This document shows positions 34,201-44,082 of a stretch of DNA of 64,000 nucleotides, one piece after another. Position 1 is the first letter of the stretch. Each line of letters starts with the position of its first letter. A program made the position numbers and the translations under genes. The notes beneath the pieces were generated by a model that did no database searches, was not told the origin of the DNA, and saw only the letters and a program-made list of their open reading frames with translations. The stretch lies in contig NZ_CP141212.1 in assembly GCF_035610345.1 (NCBI RefSeq), forward strand, positions 67,976 to 131,975. The letters run 5' to 3'. Origin of the DNA: Sinorhizobium meliloti (GTDB lineage Bacteria > Pseudomonadota > Alphaproteobacteria > Rhizobiales > Rhizobiaceae).

Positions 34201-35487
34201 ATGAACGCGATTGAATACACGATCGAAAGCGGCGCTGCCGGCGATTGGCCCGCGGACGGGTCGCGCCCCGGCGACCTCGAGCAGCTCCGGCCCCTGCCGC
34301 GCATCTCGATCCACGCCTTCTGCGAAAGCGAAGCGGTGCAGCGGCTCATGGAGCGTTGCGGCCAGGACCGCCGTATGGCGAAGGTCAGCCTTCGCATCAC
34401 CGGTGGCGGCATCGCCGCCGCCGCGACCACTTTTACCAGCGTCTCAACGCCCAATCTGATCATTCTCGAAACCGCGGCCGAGACCGGCTCGCTGCTTTCG
34501 GAGCTGGCGCCGCTCGCGGAGGTCTGCGATCCGAGCACCAAGGTCATCGTCATCGGCCGCCATAACGACATCGCTCTCTATCGCGAGCTGATCCGCAACG
34601 GCATTTCCGAATATATGGTCGCACCGGTCGGGATGGCGGATATGCTGAGCGCCGTCTCGGCGATCTTCGTGGATCCGGAGGCGGAGCCGCTCGGACGCAG
34701 CCTTGCCTTCATCGGCGCGAAGGGCGGCTGCGGCTCGTCGGTCATCGCCCATAATTGCGCCTGGGGCATTTCCAATCTTTTCTCGACCGAGACGATCCTT
34801 GCCGATCTCGATCTGCCCTACGGAACCGCCAATATCGACTTCGACCAGGACCCCCCGCAGGGGATCGCCGAGGCCGTATTCGCACCGGATCGGCTGGACG
34901 AGGTCTTTCTCGACCGGCTCCTGACCAGATGCTCCGATCATCTGTCGCTGCTCGCCGCCCCCTCCATGCTCGACCGCGCCTATGACTTCGAGACGGGTGC
35001 GTTTCAGCCGATCCTGGAAGTCCTCCAGCGCAGCGCGCCCGTATCCGTTCTGGACCTGCCGCATGGCTGGACCGACTGGACCCGCTCTGTGCTTTCCGCG
35101 GCCGACGAGGTGGTCATCACCGCCGCCCCGGACCTGGCAAGCCTCAGAAACGCGAAGAACCTGCTCGATGCCTTGAAGAAGTTGAGGCCGAACGACAAGG
35201 CACCGCATCTCGTGCTCAACCAGGTGGGCGTACCCAAGCGTCCGGAGATCGCTCCCGATGAGTTCTGCGCGTCGCTGGAGATCGAAGCCGCAGCGATCAT
35301 TCCGTTCGATGCGGTCCTCTTCGGCAATGCCTCCAACAGCGGACGCATGATCGCGGAGATCGACCGGAAGTCGCCGGCCGCCGAGACCTTCTCGCAGCTG
35401 TCCCACCTCTTGACCGGGCGCACCACCGTCAAGAAGGCCAGACGGGGGGGCCTCGGCAAGGTTCTGGCGAAGCTCGGCAGGCGGTAG
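34201..35487 (+). CDS. cpaE: Pilus assembly ATPase-like localisation protein CpaE (TadZ)
   Basis: A 428-residue MinD/ParA-related protein. The N-terminal part (about 30-150) is a receiver-like domain (LIILETAAETGSLLSEL, VIVIGRHNDIALYRELI, NGISEYMVAPVG). The ATPase domain begins near residue 170 with a deviant P-loop, AFIGAKGGCGSSVIAHN, followed by ILADLDLPYGTANIDFDQ. CpaE/TadZ marks the pole where the pilus is built. AAGGA precedes the ATG at 34201. Confidence 0.92.
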   Translation: MNAIEYTIESGAAGDWPADGSRPGDLEQLRPLPRISIHAFCESEAVQRLMERCGQDRRMAKVSLRITGGGIAAAATTFTSVSTPNLIILETAAETGSLLSELAPLAEVCDPSTKVIVIGRHNDIALYRELIRNGISEYMVAPVGMADMLSAVSAIFVDPEAEPLGRSLAFIGAKGGCGSSVIAHNCAWGISNLFSTETILADLDLPYGTANIDFDQDPPQGIAEAVFAPDRLDEVFLDRLLTRCSDHLSLLAAPSMLDRAYDFETGAFQPILEVLQRSAPVSVLDLPHGWTDWTRSVLSAADEVVITAAPDLASLRNAKNLLDALKKLRPNDKAPHLVLNQVGVPKRPEIAPDEFCASLEIEAAAIIPFDAVLFGNASNSGRMIAEIDRKSPAAETFSQLSHLLTGRTTVKKARRGGLGKVLAKLGRR

Positions 35488-35549
35488 CGGACTATTTCCG
35501 ATCCTGCACCCGAAGGGGCGGGGATCGATGAAGCAACTGGAATGAAGTG

Positions 35550-37016
<1,467 letters not shown>

Positions 37017-37064
37017 GCGAAACGGCTGCGGTCCCGCCGCTGCGAATAAAGGACAGACCGAGCG

Positions 37065-38075
37065 ATGTTCGGCATAGACATCACCGTCCTGGGACTGGCC
37101 GGCCTCGTCGCCCTGGCGGCGGCAGCACTCGCCTATGGTGTGCTCTATCCCCGTATCGAGACCGAGAAAAAGGCGGAGGGCCGCCTGCGCCGGGTCAGCG
37201 CCTCGGAGACGGACCGCACCAAGATCAAGGCGGCGCGCGACCGCGTCAACGAGATGTCGAAGCGTCGCAAATCCGTTCAGGATTCGCTGAAGGACCTCGA
37301 GAAGAAGCAGCAGGAAAAATCCGCCAATGCGGCGCCTTCGATGAAGAAGCGCCTGCTGCAGGCCGGCCTTTCGATATCGATCGCGCAGTTCTATCTGTTC
37401 AGTGCGCTTTTCGGGTTGTTCGCCTTCCTTGTCGTCCTCCTGACAGGGGCCGGACTGATCATTGCCGCAGGCGTTGGCCTGATAGGCGCGGCCGGCCTGC
37501 CGCGATGGATCGTCGGCTCCATGGTCAAACGCCGTTGCAGAAAGTTTCTCGACGAGTTTCCGAATTCGCTCGATGTCATGGTCCGGTCGATCAAGTCGGG
37601 GCTGCCGCTGAACGACGCCTTGCGGCTGATCGCGAGCGACGGGCAGGAGCCGGTCAGGACCGAATTCCGCCGTGTCGTCGAGTCCCAGCAGGTGGGTCTC
37701 AACGTTCCCGAAGCCTGCGCCCGCATGATTCACAGCATTCCGCTGCCGGAAGTGAACTTCTTCGCGATCGTCATCGCCATTCAGGCGCAGGCGGGCGGCA
37801 ATCTGTCCGAGGCGCTCGGCAACCTCTCCAAGGTCCTGCGCGAACGCAGGAAGATGAAGGCGAAGGTCAGCGCGCTGTCGATGGAGGCCAAGGCGTCCGC
37901 CTGCATCATCGGCGCGCTGCCCTTCATCGTCGCAACCCTCGTCTATCTGACTTCGCCGGACTACATGATGATTCTCTTCACCGACCCGCGCGGCCACATC
38001 ATCATGGGCGCTTCCGCCGTCTGGATGAGCATCGGCATCTGGGTGATGCGCAACATGATCAACTTCGACATCTGA
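37065..38075 (+). CDS. tadB: Tad pilus inner-membrane platform protein TadB (CpaG)
   Basis: A 336-residue membrane protein of the type II secretion F (GspF-like) family. It has one N-terminal helix, a basic charged linker (about residues 35-90 with KKAEGRLRRVS and DLEKKQQEKS), then further membrane helices. The central cytoplasmic T2SSF domain has FPNSLDVMVRSIKSGLPLNDAL and LPEVNFFAIVIAIQAQAGGNL. It is the inner-membrane partner of CpaF. TadC follows after 7 bases. Confidence 0.93.
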   Translation: MFGIDITVLGLAGLVALAAAALAYGVLYPRIETEKKAEGRLRRVSASETDRTKIKAARDRVNEMSKRRKSVQDSLKDLEKKQQEKSANAAPSMKKRLLQAGLSISIAQFYLFSALFGLFAFLVVLLTGAGLIIAAGVGLIGAAGLPRWIVGSMVKRRCRKFLDEFPNSLDVMVRSIKSGLPLNDALRLIASDGQEPVRTEFRRVVESQQVGLNVPEACARMIHSIPLPEVNFFAIVIAIQAQAGGNLSEALGNLSKVLRERRKMKAKVSALSMEAKASACIIGALPFIVATLVYLTSPDYMMILFTDPRGHIIMGASAVWMSIGIWVMRNMINFDI

Positions 38076-38082
38076 GGATCCC

Positions 38083-39066
38083 GTGGCCGGCTGGATAGAG
38101 ACGCTTACCGATCTGAACATCATCGTCGCGGCGCTCGTCTCGATGGCCGTGCTCGCCACGTTCTATTCGCTCGTGGCGCCCTTGCTCGAAAGGGGAGACC
38201 TCACGAAGCGGATGAAGTCGGTCGCCACCGAACGGGAGCAGATTCGCGCCCGCGAGCGCGCCCGGCTCAATGCCGAGGCGACCACCGGCAGGGCAAGCCT
38301 CAGGGCACAGCACAACACCTCGGTCCGGGAGATCGTCGAGCGGCTGAACCTCAGAAAGGCTCTGGTGGACGACAACACCGTCAACCGCCTGAAGACGGCC
38401 GGCTATCGCTCGCAGAACGCGCTCAACACCTTCCTCTTCGCCCGCTTCTGCCTGCCGTTCCTGTTTCTGACCGTTGCGGTTCTCTATATTTTCGTGCTCG
38501 GCAACTTCGCCGACAAGCCGATCATGGTCAGAGTGTCCTTCGCCATCGGATTCGCCTATGTCGGCTTCTACGCGCCGAACATCTTCATCGCCAATGCGAT
38601 CTCCAAGCGCCAGCAGTCCATTCGCCGCGCCTGGCCGGATGCGCTCGATCTCCTGCTCATCTGCGTCGAGTCCGGCGTCTCGATGGAACTCGCCATGCGC
38701 CGCGTCGCCGACGAGATAGCCGTGCAGTCGCAGCCGCTGGCGGAGGAACTGGTGCTGACGACCGCGGAACTCTCCTTCCTTCCCGAAAGGCGCATCGCGC
38801 TCGAAAATCTCGGCCTGCGCACGGGGCTCGATGAAGTGAAATCGGTGACGCAGGCGCTGATCCAGGCCGACCGCTACGGCACGCCCGTCGCTCAGGCGCT
38901 GCGCGTTCTGGCGCAGGAGAGCCGCGACCAGCGCATGACCGCTGCCGAGAAAAAGGCGGCCGCACTGCCGCCGAAGCTGACGGTGCCGATGATCCTGTTC
39001 TTCCTGCCGGTCCTCGTCGCCGTCATCCTCGGCCCCGCCGGGATACAGGTGGCGGACAAGTTTTAG
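38083..39066 (+). CDS. tadC: Tad pilus inner-membrane platform protein TadC (CpaH)
   Basis: A 327-residue T2SSF-family membrane protein, partner of TadB in the pilus base. It begins with a GTG, followed by AGWIETLTDLNIIVAALVSM as the first membrane helix. The T2SSF domain includes RAWPDALDLLLICVESGVSM, ELVLTTAELSFLPERRIALE and QALIQADRYGTPVAQALRVL, and the last helix MILFFLPVLVAVILGPAGIQ closes the protein. It ends the rightward tad operon; the TadD-like gene is on the other strand. Confidence 0.93.
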   Translation: MAGWIETLTDLNIIVAALVSMAVLATFYSLVAPLLERGDLTKRMKSVATEREQIRARERARLNAEATTGRASLRAQHNTSVREIVERLNLRKALVDDNTVNRLKTAGYRSQNALNTFLFARFCLPFLFLTVAVLYIFVLGNFADKPIMVRVSFAIGFAYVGFYAPNIFIANAISKRQQSIRRAWPDALDLLLICVESGVSMELAMRRVADEIAVQSQPLAEELVLTTAELSFLPERRIALENLGLRTGLDEVKSVTQALIQADRYGTPVAQALRVLAQESRDQRMTAAEKKAAALPPKLTVPMILFFLPVLVAVILGPAGIQVADKF

Positions 39067-39141
39067 GATGGAAAGGCAAAGGTGGTTTAACCGTCCTTGA
39101 AAGGGACTGCCGCCTTTACGGGCTGTACTGCCTCACCCTAG

Positions 39142-39211
39142 CCCCTCTCCCCGCGGAGAGAGGGGACTGGAGAGGGCGGCATATCCCTTCTCCCCGCCTG
39201 CGGGGAGAAGG
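39142..39211. repeat. Two G/C palindromes between tadC and tadD
   Basis: CCCCTCTCCCCGCGGAGAGAGGGG (39142-39165) is nearly self-complementary, and CCTTCTCCCCGC-CT-GCGGGGAGAAGG (39186-39211) is a perfect 12-bp hairpin. They fill the 210-base gap between the convergent genes. The second copy has the same core as the hairpin at 29386-29415. They may serve as terminators for both genes, though no T-run is present. Confidence 0.75.
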
Positions 39212-39276
39212 TCGCGGCAGCGGGATGAGGGGCGCGTGCCGCCACCCCGGCGGGCGGCGGTGCCGGCCGATCACCT

Positions 39277-40095
39277 TCAATCCGCCTTCACCGCATCCGC
39301 CTTTGCCAGCTGCTTCCACGCGCCCTGCTGAGACAGCATGGAGCGAAGATAGGCGACATTGGCCTCCGCCTGCTCGGCTGTCAGTTCCTGGCGGGCGATG
39401 ACCTCCGCTTCCTGGAAGCGGCCCTGCAGGCCGACGGCAAGCGCGAGGTTCTGGCGCACGCTGCTGCCGGCATCCGGTTGGCTCGCCGCGGATTTGAGGT
39501 AGGTCTCGGCCGTCCGCAGATCCTTCGAGAGCAGATAGGACATGCCCAGATTGGAGAGGACCGAAGGCTCGTTGGGCTTGAGGTCCAGAGCCTCGCGGTA
39601 GCGCAGCCGTGCCTCGGCGGAGCGGCCGAGCTGGTCGAGGATGGCGCCTTCCGCGGATTTCAGCTTCCAGTCGGGCCGGTCCGGCGTCTGGGCACGGCTG
39701 ATCGTTGCGAGCGCCTGTTCCAGCTGACCCGCTGCGGCCTGGGCCTTGCCGTAGGCTCCGAGCACCTCGCGATCCGCCGGATGGTAGATCGCCACCTGTT
39801 GCATGACGGCAAGCGCCTGTTCGTTGCGGCCCGTCATGCGCAGGAGATTGGCGTAGTCGAGCCCGGCCTCCCGGTCCTTCGGATTGCGCTCATAGGCCTT
39901 GCCGATGCGTTCGGCGGCGGCAGCGAGTTCGGTCGCGTTCATCGACTGCACCGGCCTCGTGAGCTTCGGGATAGATCCGGTCGTCAGCTCCTTCCTGCCC
40001 TGTTGTCCGGCGCAGGCGGAGAGCGACAGCGCCACCATCGCAACGGCAACCCCCGTTGCGAGGCGGCACAGGGATAAGGAGAAAGTGTCTTGCAT
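39277..40095 (-). CDS. tadD: TPR lipoprotein, TadD-like pilus assembly protein
   Basis: A protein of about 272 residues with a lipoprotein signal ending SLSACAG (Cys28) and a series of tetratricopeptide repeats. Examples are REAGLDYANLLRMTGRNEQAL, REVLGAYGKAQAAAGQLEQAL and NEPSVLSNLGMSYLLSKDLRTAE. TadD proteins are outer-membrane lipoproteins that help the tad secretin. It stands on the opposite strand from tadC, unlike loci in which tadD follows tadC. An in-frame ATG at 40116 has a slightly better ribosome site (GCAGGA) and is the alternative start. Confidence 0.85.
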   Translation of the reverse strand: MQDTFSLSLCRLATGVAVAMVALSLSACAGQQGRKELTTGSIPKLTRPVQSMNATELAAAAERIGKAYERNPKDREAGLDYANLLRMTGRNEQALAVMQQVAIYHPADREVLGAYGKAQAAAGQLEQALATISRAQTPDRPDWKLKSAEGAILDQLGRSAEARLRYREALDLKPNEPSVLSNLGMSYLLSKDLRTAETYLKSAASQPDAGSSVRQNLALAVGLQGRFQEAEVIARQELTAEQAEANVAYLRSMLSQQGAWKQLAKADAVKAD

Positions 40096-40232
40096 CGTGA
40101 TCGAAGCCCCAGCCATCCAGTCCTGCACCGGAACTCCAGACAAAAGCGGCGCAACTTTCACTCCAGCAATAATCTGTTAACCCTAACGGAGCGTTAATCG
40201 CACCTGTTCGCATCCGCCAGTCGAGGATTCCA

Positions 40233-41624
40233 ATGGCTCCCTATCAGTTCATCGAGCGGCCATCGCCGTTCAACACCAGCAACGGCAAGACGCTGCCGAT
40301 CTTTGCGGTGACGCCCGCGCATATCGAGACGGGGAGCATCGATCCGATCGCGCTCGATTGGGCGAAGAAGGCCGGCTTCAAGGCGGAATCCGGCGCGGTG
40401 CTGCTGATCCCCTCGGCCGATGGTCATCTCGGAGGTGCGCTGTTCGGGCTCGGCGCCAACCCGTCAGACACGCCCTTCCTGACCGGCAAGCTCGCCCGGG
40501 CGCTCCCGGCCGGCAAATGGCACATCGAAACGGCGCCGCTCACCGCCAATCGGCTGGCTCTCGGCTACGGCCTCGGGTCCTACCGTTTCGAGCGCTACAA
40601 ACCGGCGAAGACGGACGCGCCGACGCTGCTCATTCCGGCCGATTCGGATGCGACCGATATCAAGCGGCAGCTCGCCGGCGTTTTCCTGGCGCGCGACCTG
40701 ATCAACACGCCGACCAACGATATGGGACCGGAAGCGCTGGAAGCCGCATTCCGGGCGCTGGCCGCCCATTACAAGGCCGACGTCTCGGTGATTTCCGGCG
40801 AAGCCCTGCTGACCGAGAACTTCCCGCTCGTCCACACGGTCGGCCGCGCCAGCGCCGAAGCGCCGCGGCTGCTTGAAATGCGCTGGGGCAGGAAGGGCCA
40901 CCGGCAGGTGACGCTCGTCGGCAAGGGCGTCTGCTTCGACACCGGCGGGCTGGACATCAAACCGGCGTCCTCGATGCTGCTCATGAAGAAGGACATGGGC
41001 GGCGCTGCGAACGTCATGGGCCTTGCGCTGATGATCATGGATGCAAAGCTCAAGGTGGATCTGCGCGTGATCATTCCCGTGGTCGAGAATTCGATCTCGG
41101 CGAATGCCTTCCGTCCCGGTGACATCTACAAGAGCCGCAAGGGTCTGACCGTGCAGATCGACAACACCGACGCGGAGGGACGGCTGATCCTCGCCGATGC
41201 TCTCGCCTATGCGGACGAGGAGAAGACGGACCTCGTCATCGACATGGCGACCCTGACGGGCGCCGCCCGCGTGGCGCTGGGGCCGGACCTGCCGCCCTTC
41301 TTCACCGACGACGATGACCTCGCCCATGATCTTGCCGAAGCGAGCCTGACCGTGGACGATCCGGTCTGGCGGATGCCGCTCTACAGGGGCTATGACAAGG
41401 ATGTTTCCGCCCGCATCGCCGATCTCACCAACGCCCCCTCGGGCGGCATGGCCGGTTCGATCACGGCGGCGCTGTTCCTCAAGCGTTTCGTGACGAACGC
41501 GAAAAGCTGGGTCCATTTCGACATCTTCGGCTGGGCCCAGTCCGAGCGCCCGCATTCGCCCATCGGCGGTGAAGCTCAGGCGATCCGGGCGCTTTACCAT
41601 CACATCGGCAGGATAGCGGGTTAG
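40233..41624 (+). CDS. Leucyl aminopeptidase family (M17) peptidase
   Basis: A 463-residue M17 metallo-aminopeptidase that releases N-terminal residues from peptides in the cytoplasm. The two-metal active site is clear: VGKGVCFDTGGLDIKP, MKKDMGGAANVMG, and the family signature NTDAEGRLILADAL. The N-terminal domain is shorter than in E. coli PepA (503 residues); the length is nearer to PepB-like enzymes. It lies head-to-head with tadD with 137 bases between. The gap has TTAACCCTAACGGAGCGTTAA but no clear promoter. Confidence 0.93.
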   Translation: MAPYQFIERPSPFNTSNGKTLPIFAVTPAHIETGSIDPIALDWAKKAGFKAESGAVLLIPSADGHLGGALFGLGANPSDTPFLTGKLARALPAGKWHIETAPLTANRLALGYGLGSYRFERYKPAKTDAPTLLIPADSDATDIKRQLAGVFLARDLINTPTNDMGPEALEAAFRALAAHYKADVSVISGEALLTENFPLVHTVGRASAEAPRLLEMRWGRKGHRQVTLVGKGVCFDTGGLDIKPASSMLLMKKDMGGAANVMGLALMIMDAKLKVDLRVIIPVVENSISANAFRPGDIYKSRKGLTVQIDNTDAEGRLILADALAYADEEKTDLVIDMATLTGAARVALGPDLPPFFTDDDDLAHDLAEASLTVDDPVWRMPLYRGYDKDVSARIADLTNAPSGGMAGSITAALFLKRFVTNAKSWVHFDIFGWAQSERPHSPIGGEAQAIRALYHHIGRIAG

Positions 41625-41712
41625 CTATTCGCGCAATGGAGCCACAAAAGAAACGCTTGCGTAACGATCGCCGGCTATGCTCCCGGACACGTGATCCACG
41701 CAGGAGTTTCCT

Positions 41713-42057
41713 TTGCCGGTCGAACTTACCCCTTCTCAGGCGCTGGGGCTCTGGCATGCCGTGTCGCTCGAACAGGTGCGCGTCGACAGCCGCGATCTGA
41801 CCTTGCGCCAGATGGCGATCCTGTTACAGATTTACCTGGTGCCGCCGCCCCATACGGTGCGCGGCCTCGCCGCGGCGCTCGGGGTGACGAAGCCGGTGAT
41901 CACGCGCGCGCTCGACACCATGGGTGCGCTCGGCCTCGTCGACCGGATCCGCGACGAGCGCGACAGGCGCAACGTCATCATCAAGCGCACCGTCGAGGGC
42001 GCGCTTTATCTTGAAAAGTTCGGCGATCTGATCATCGATCAGGGCCGGAAAATGTGA
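41713..42057 (+). CDS. Small MarR-like winged-helix protein
   Basis: A 114-residue protein with a winged helix: LRQMAILLQIYL, TVRGLAAALGVTKPVITRAL as the helix-turn-helix, and the wing DRIRDERDRRNVIIKRTVEGA. This fits the MarR core without the flanking dimerisation helices, so it is shorter than usual MarR proteins (about 140). The start is TTG at 41713, preceded by CAGGAG at good spacing. Its stop overlaps the GTG start of the NlpC/P60 gene, so it may regulate or simply be co-expressed with that peptidase. Confidence 0.85.
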   Translation: MPVELTPSQALGLWHAVSLEQVRVDSRDLTLRQMAILLQIYLVPPPHTVRGLAAALGVTKPVITRALDTMGALGLVDRIRDERDRRNVIIKRTVEGALYLEKFGDLIIDQGRKM

Positions 42058-42920
42058 GCTTATCCATGTCAGAGGTCCTCGACCGCCGCCTGAATGCCTA
42101 TCGCGAGGATCTCGCGGAGGAACGCCTGCGCGGCATGGTCGAGGCAAAGCGCTTCGTGGAAGGAACGTCGGCGGCCGTATCCGTGCCGGTGACGCCGCTG
42201 CGGTCGAGGCCGGAGGCCGGCTGCGGTACGGATACGGAGCTTCTCTATGGCGAGACGGTGCGCGTGCTCGACGTCGCCGACGGATGGGCGTGGGTGAAGT
42301 CCGATCTCGACGGCTATGTCGGCTACGTACCGGAGGATGTGGTGCAGCCCCCGCAAGCGCCGGCGACGCACCTCGTGGCGGTGCCGAGGACCTTCGTCTA
42401 TCGCGGCGCGGATCTGCGCTTTCCCCAGGCCTTTGCCCTTTCCATGGGAAGCCGGATCGCCGTCGCCGGTGAGGCCGAGACGCGCGGCACGCGCTATTTT
42501 CTGCTGGATGGCGGGCTGGCGATCGTCGCCGATCACTGCATCCCCGCAACCGGCGCGCTTACGGATGATTATGTCGCAATCGCGACCCGCTTTCTCGAAA
42601 CGCCCTATCTCTGGGGCGGCCGCTCCGGCTTCGGCATAGACTGTTCCGGCCTCGTGCAACTCGCGATGCAGATGGCGGGGCGCAATGCGCCGCGCGATTC
42701 CGACATGCAGGCAAGCGGACTCGGCCGCCTCATAGAGCGCGAAGATCTCGCGCGCGGAGACCTCGTCTTCTGGAAGGGCCATGTGGCGATCATGGAAGAC
42801 GAGAAGACCCTGGTGCATGCCAACGGACACACGATGACGGTGGCGCGCGAAGGTCTCGAAGATGCCATCCGGCGCATCGCGTGGCTTTACGCGCAGCCGA
42901 CGGGATACCGGCGGCCCTGA
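42054..42920 (+). CDS. NlpC/P60-family cell-wall peptidase with SH3 domains
   Basis: A protein of about 288 residues. Two SH3-like segments lie in the first half (about 40-160: TPLRSRPEAGCGTDTELLYGE, DGWAWVKSDLDGYVGYVPED). The C-terminal NlpC/P60 domain has the catalytic triad Cys197 (GIDCSGLVQLA), His243 (KGHVAIME) and His255 (VHANGHT). Such enzymes cleave peptide cross-links of peptidoglycan. No signal peptide is evident, which is odd for a wall enzyme; it may act on recycled muropeptides in the cytoplasm. The start overlaps marR (GTGA); ATG 42066 is an alternative. Confidence 0.9.
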   Translation: MSLSMSEVLDRRLNAYREDLAEERLRGMVEAKRFVEGTSAAVSVPVTPLRSRPEAGCGTDTELLYGETVRVLDVADGWAWVKSDLDGYVGYVPEDVVQPPQAPATHLVAVPRTFVYRGADLRFPQAFALSMGSRIAVAGEAETRGTRYFLLDGGLAIVADHCIPATGALTDDYVAIATRFLETPYLWGGRSGFGIDCSGLVQLAMQMAGRNAPRDSDMQASGLGRLIEREDLARGDLVFWKGHVAIMEDEKTLVHANGHTMTVAREGLEDAIRRIAWLYAQPTGYRRP

Positions 42921-42970
42921 TCCCTGGATCGTCCGGCTTTCTTGAGCCGCGGCCGCCCCTCATCCGCCTG

Positions 42971-43086
42971 CCGGCACCTTCTCCCCGCAGGCGAAGGGAA
43001 TCGCGGATTCGCCTTCCCACCATCTCCACAGGCGCGCCGTGGCGCACTTCCCCTCTCCCCGCATGCGGGGAGAGGGGGTTAGGGTG
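42971..43086. repeat. Intergenic mosaic palindromes
   Basis: CCCCTCTCCCCGC-AT-GCGGGGAGAGGGG (43050-43077) is a 13-bp hairpin followed by TTAGGGTGAGGGG, and a partial copy (CCTTCTCCCCGCAGGCGAAGGG) begins at 42971. They occupy the gap between the convergent peptidase and reductase genes. The TTAGGGTGAGGG tail is also found after the palindrome at 29442-29479, which marks them as one family. Confidence 0.75.
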
Positions 43087-43112
43087 AGGGGCGGTCGCTG
43101 CGCGCCGCGCAA

Positions 43113-44072
43113 TCAATAGCCGGCTAGCTTATCCACCACATGCTCCAGAGGCAGCCCGCGCTCGAAGCGCGCGATCTGCTGCTCCACATGCACAAAGAGC
43201 GCCCTGACGTCGGACGAAGCGGCGACATGCGGCGTCACATACACAAGCGGCATGTCCCAGAAGCGGCTTTCCGGGGAGAGCGGCTCCTGTTCGAAGACGT
43301 CGAGCGATGCGCCTCCGAGAACACCGGAATCGAGGCAGTCCAGAATGTCGGCCTCGACCTGACTGCCGCCACGGCCGGCATTGATGAAAACGGGCGCTCC
43401 GAACGGCCCGTTCCGGCTGAGCTTGGCGAAGAGGGCGGCGTTGAAGATACCCCTGGTATCCGGCGTCAGCGGCAGCAGGCCGACGAGAAAATCCGTCCTG
43501 CCGAGAAATGCGTCCAGTCCGGCGGCGTCGTAGGTCTCTACACCCTCGACCACCCGTTTGCTTCGCGACCAGCCGATCACCTTGAAGCCCATCACGGCGA
43601 GCTTGCGGGCGGAGTCCTGGCCGAGCACGCCCATGCCCATGATGCCGACCGTCACGTCGGCTGCTTCCGGCTGGCTGAGGTCACGCCATTCGTGCTTCTT
43701 CGCCAGCGCCTCGTAGGCGCGGTGCTGGCGAAGATGCAGGAGGCACTGCATCACCACCCACTCGCTCATCCGCGTCGTCAGCGTCCGGTCGACGAAGCGC
43801 ACCAGCGGCACGTCGGGCAGGCCCGGCAGCGTCAGCACGTGGTCGACGCCGGCGCCGCCGGAAAAGACCACCTTGAGGTCGGGGGCGCGGGAGAAGAGGT
43901 CGGGCGCGGATTTCCAGACCACCGCATAGTCGATGCCGGAGAGGTCGCGCCCCTGATGCGCCGGGTCGGCGAGATCGATCACCTCACGGCCGGGAAAGGC
44001 GCCCGCAAGGGCGGCTTCGACCTCCTCGGGGATGAATTTCAGGTCGACGATTACGGGGCTTCTGGCGGACAT
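43113..44072 (-). CDS. ghrA: Glyoxylate/hydroxypyruvate reductase A-type dehydrogenase
   Basis: A 319-residue D-2-hydroxyacid dehydrogenase of the GhrA subgroup, which reduces glyoxylate and hydroxypyruvate with NADPH. The nucleotide loop is VGIMGMGVLGQDSARKL. The Arg-Glu-His catalytic set is in NAGRGGSQVE, EQEPLSPES and VTPHVAA. WSRSKRVVEG after the loop has Ser-Arg-Ser-Lys in place of an acidic residue, suggesting NADP(H). It lies 10 bases before the yejF gene and may be the last gene of that leftward operon. Confidence 0.88.
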   Translation of the reverse strand: MSARSPVIVDLKFIPEEVEAALAGAFPGREVIDLADPAHQGRDLSGIDYAVVWKSAPDLFSRAPDLKVVFSGGAGVDHVLTLPGLPDVPLVRFVDRTLTTRMSEWVVMQCLLHLRQHRAYEALAKKHEWRDLSQPEAADVTVGIMGMGVLGQDSARKLAVMGFKVIGWSRSKRVVEGVETYDAAGLDAFLGRTDFLVGLLPLTPDTRGIFNAALFAKLSRNGPFGAPVFINAGRGGSQVEADILDCLDSGVLGGASLDVFEQEPLSPESRFWDMPLVYVTPHVAASSDVRALFVHVEQQIARFERGLPLEHVVDKLAGY

Positions 44073-44082
44073 GGACGCAACT

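Noticed and set aside
40170..40200. TTAACCCTAACGGAGCGTTAA before the aminopeptidase gene as a CtrA site
   Set aside because: The two TTAA elements are not separated by seven bases and neither is TTAACCAT; the match is too weak.
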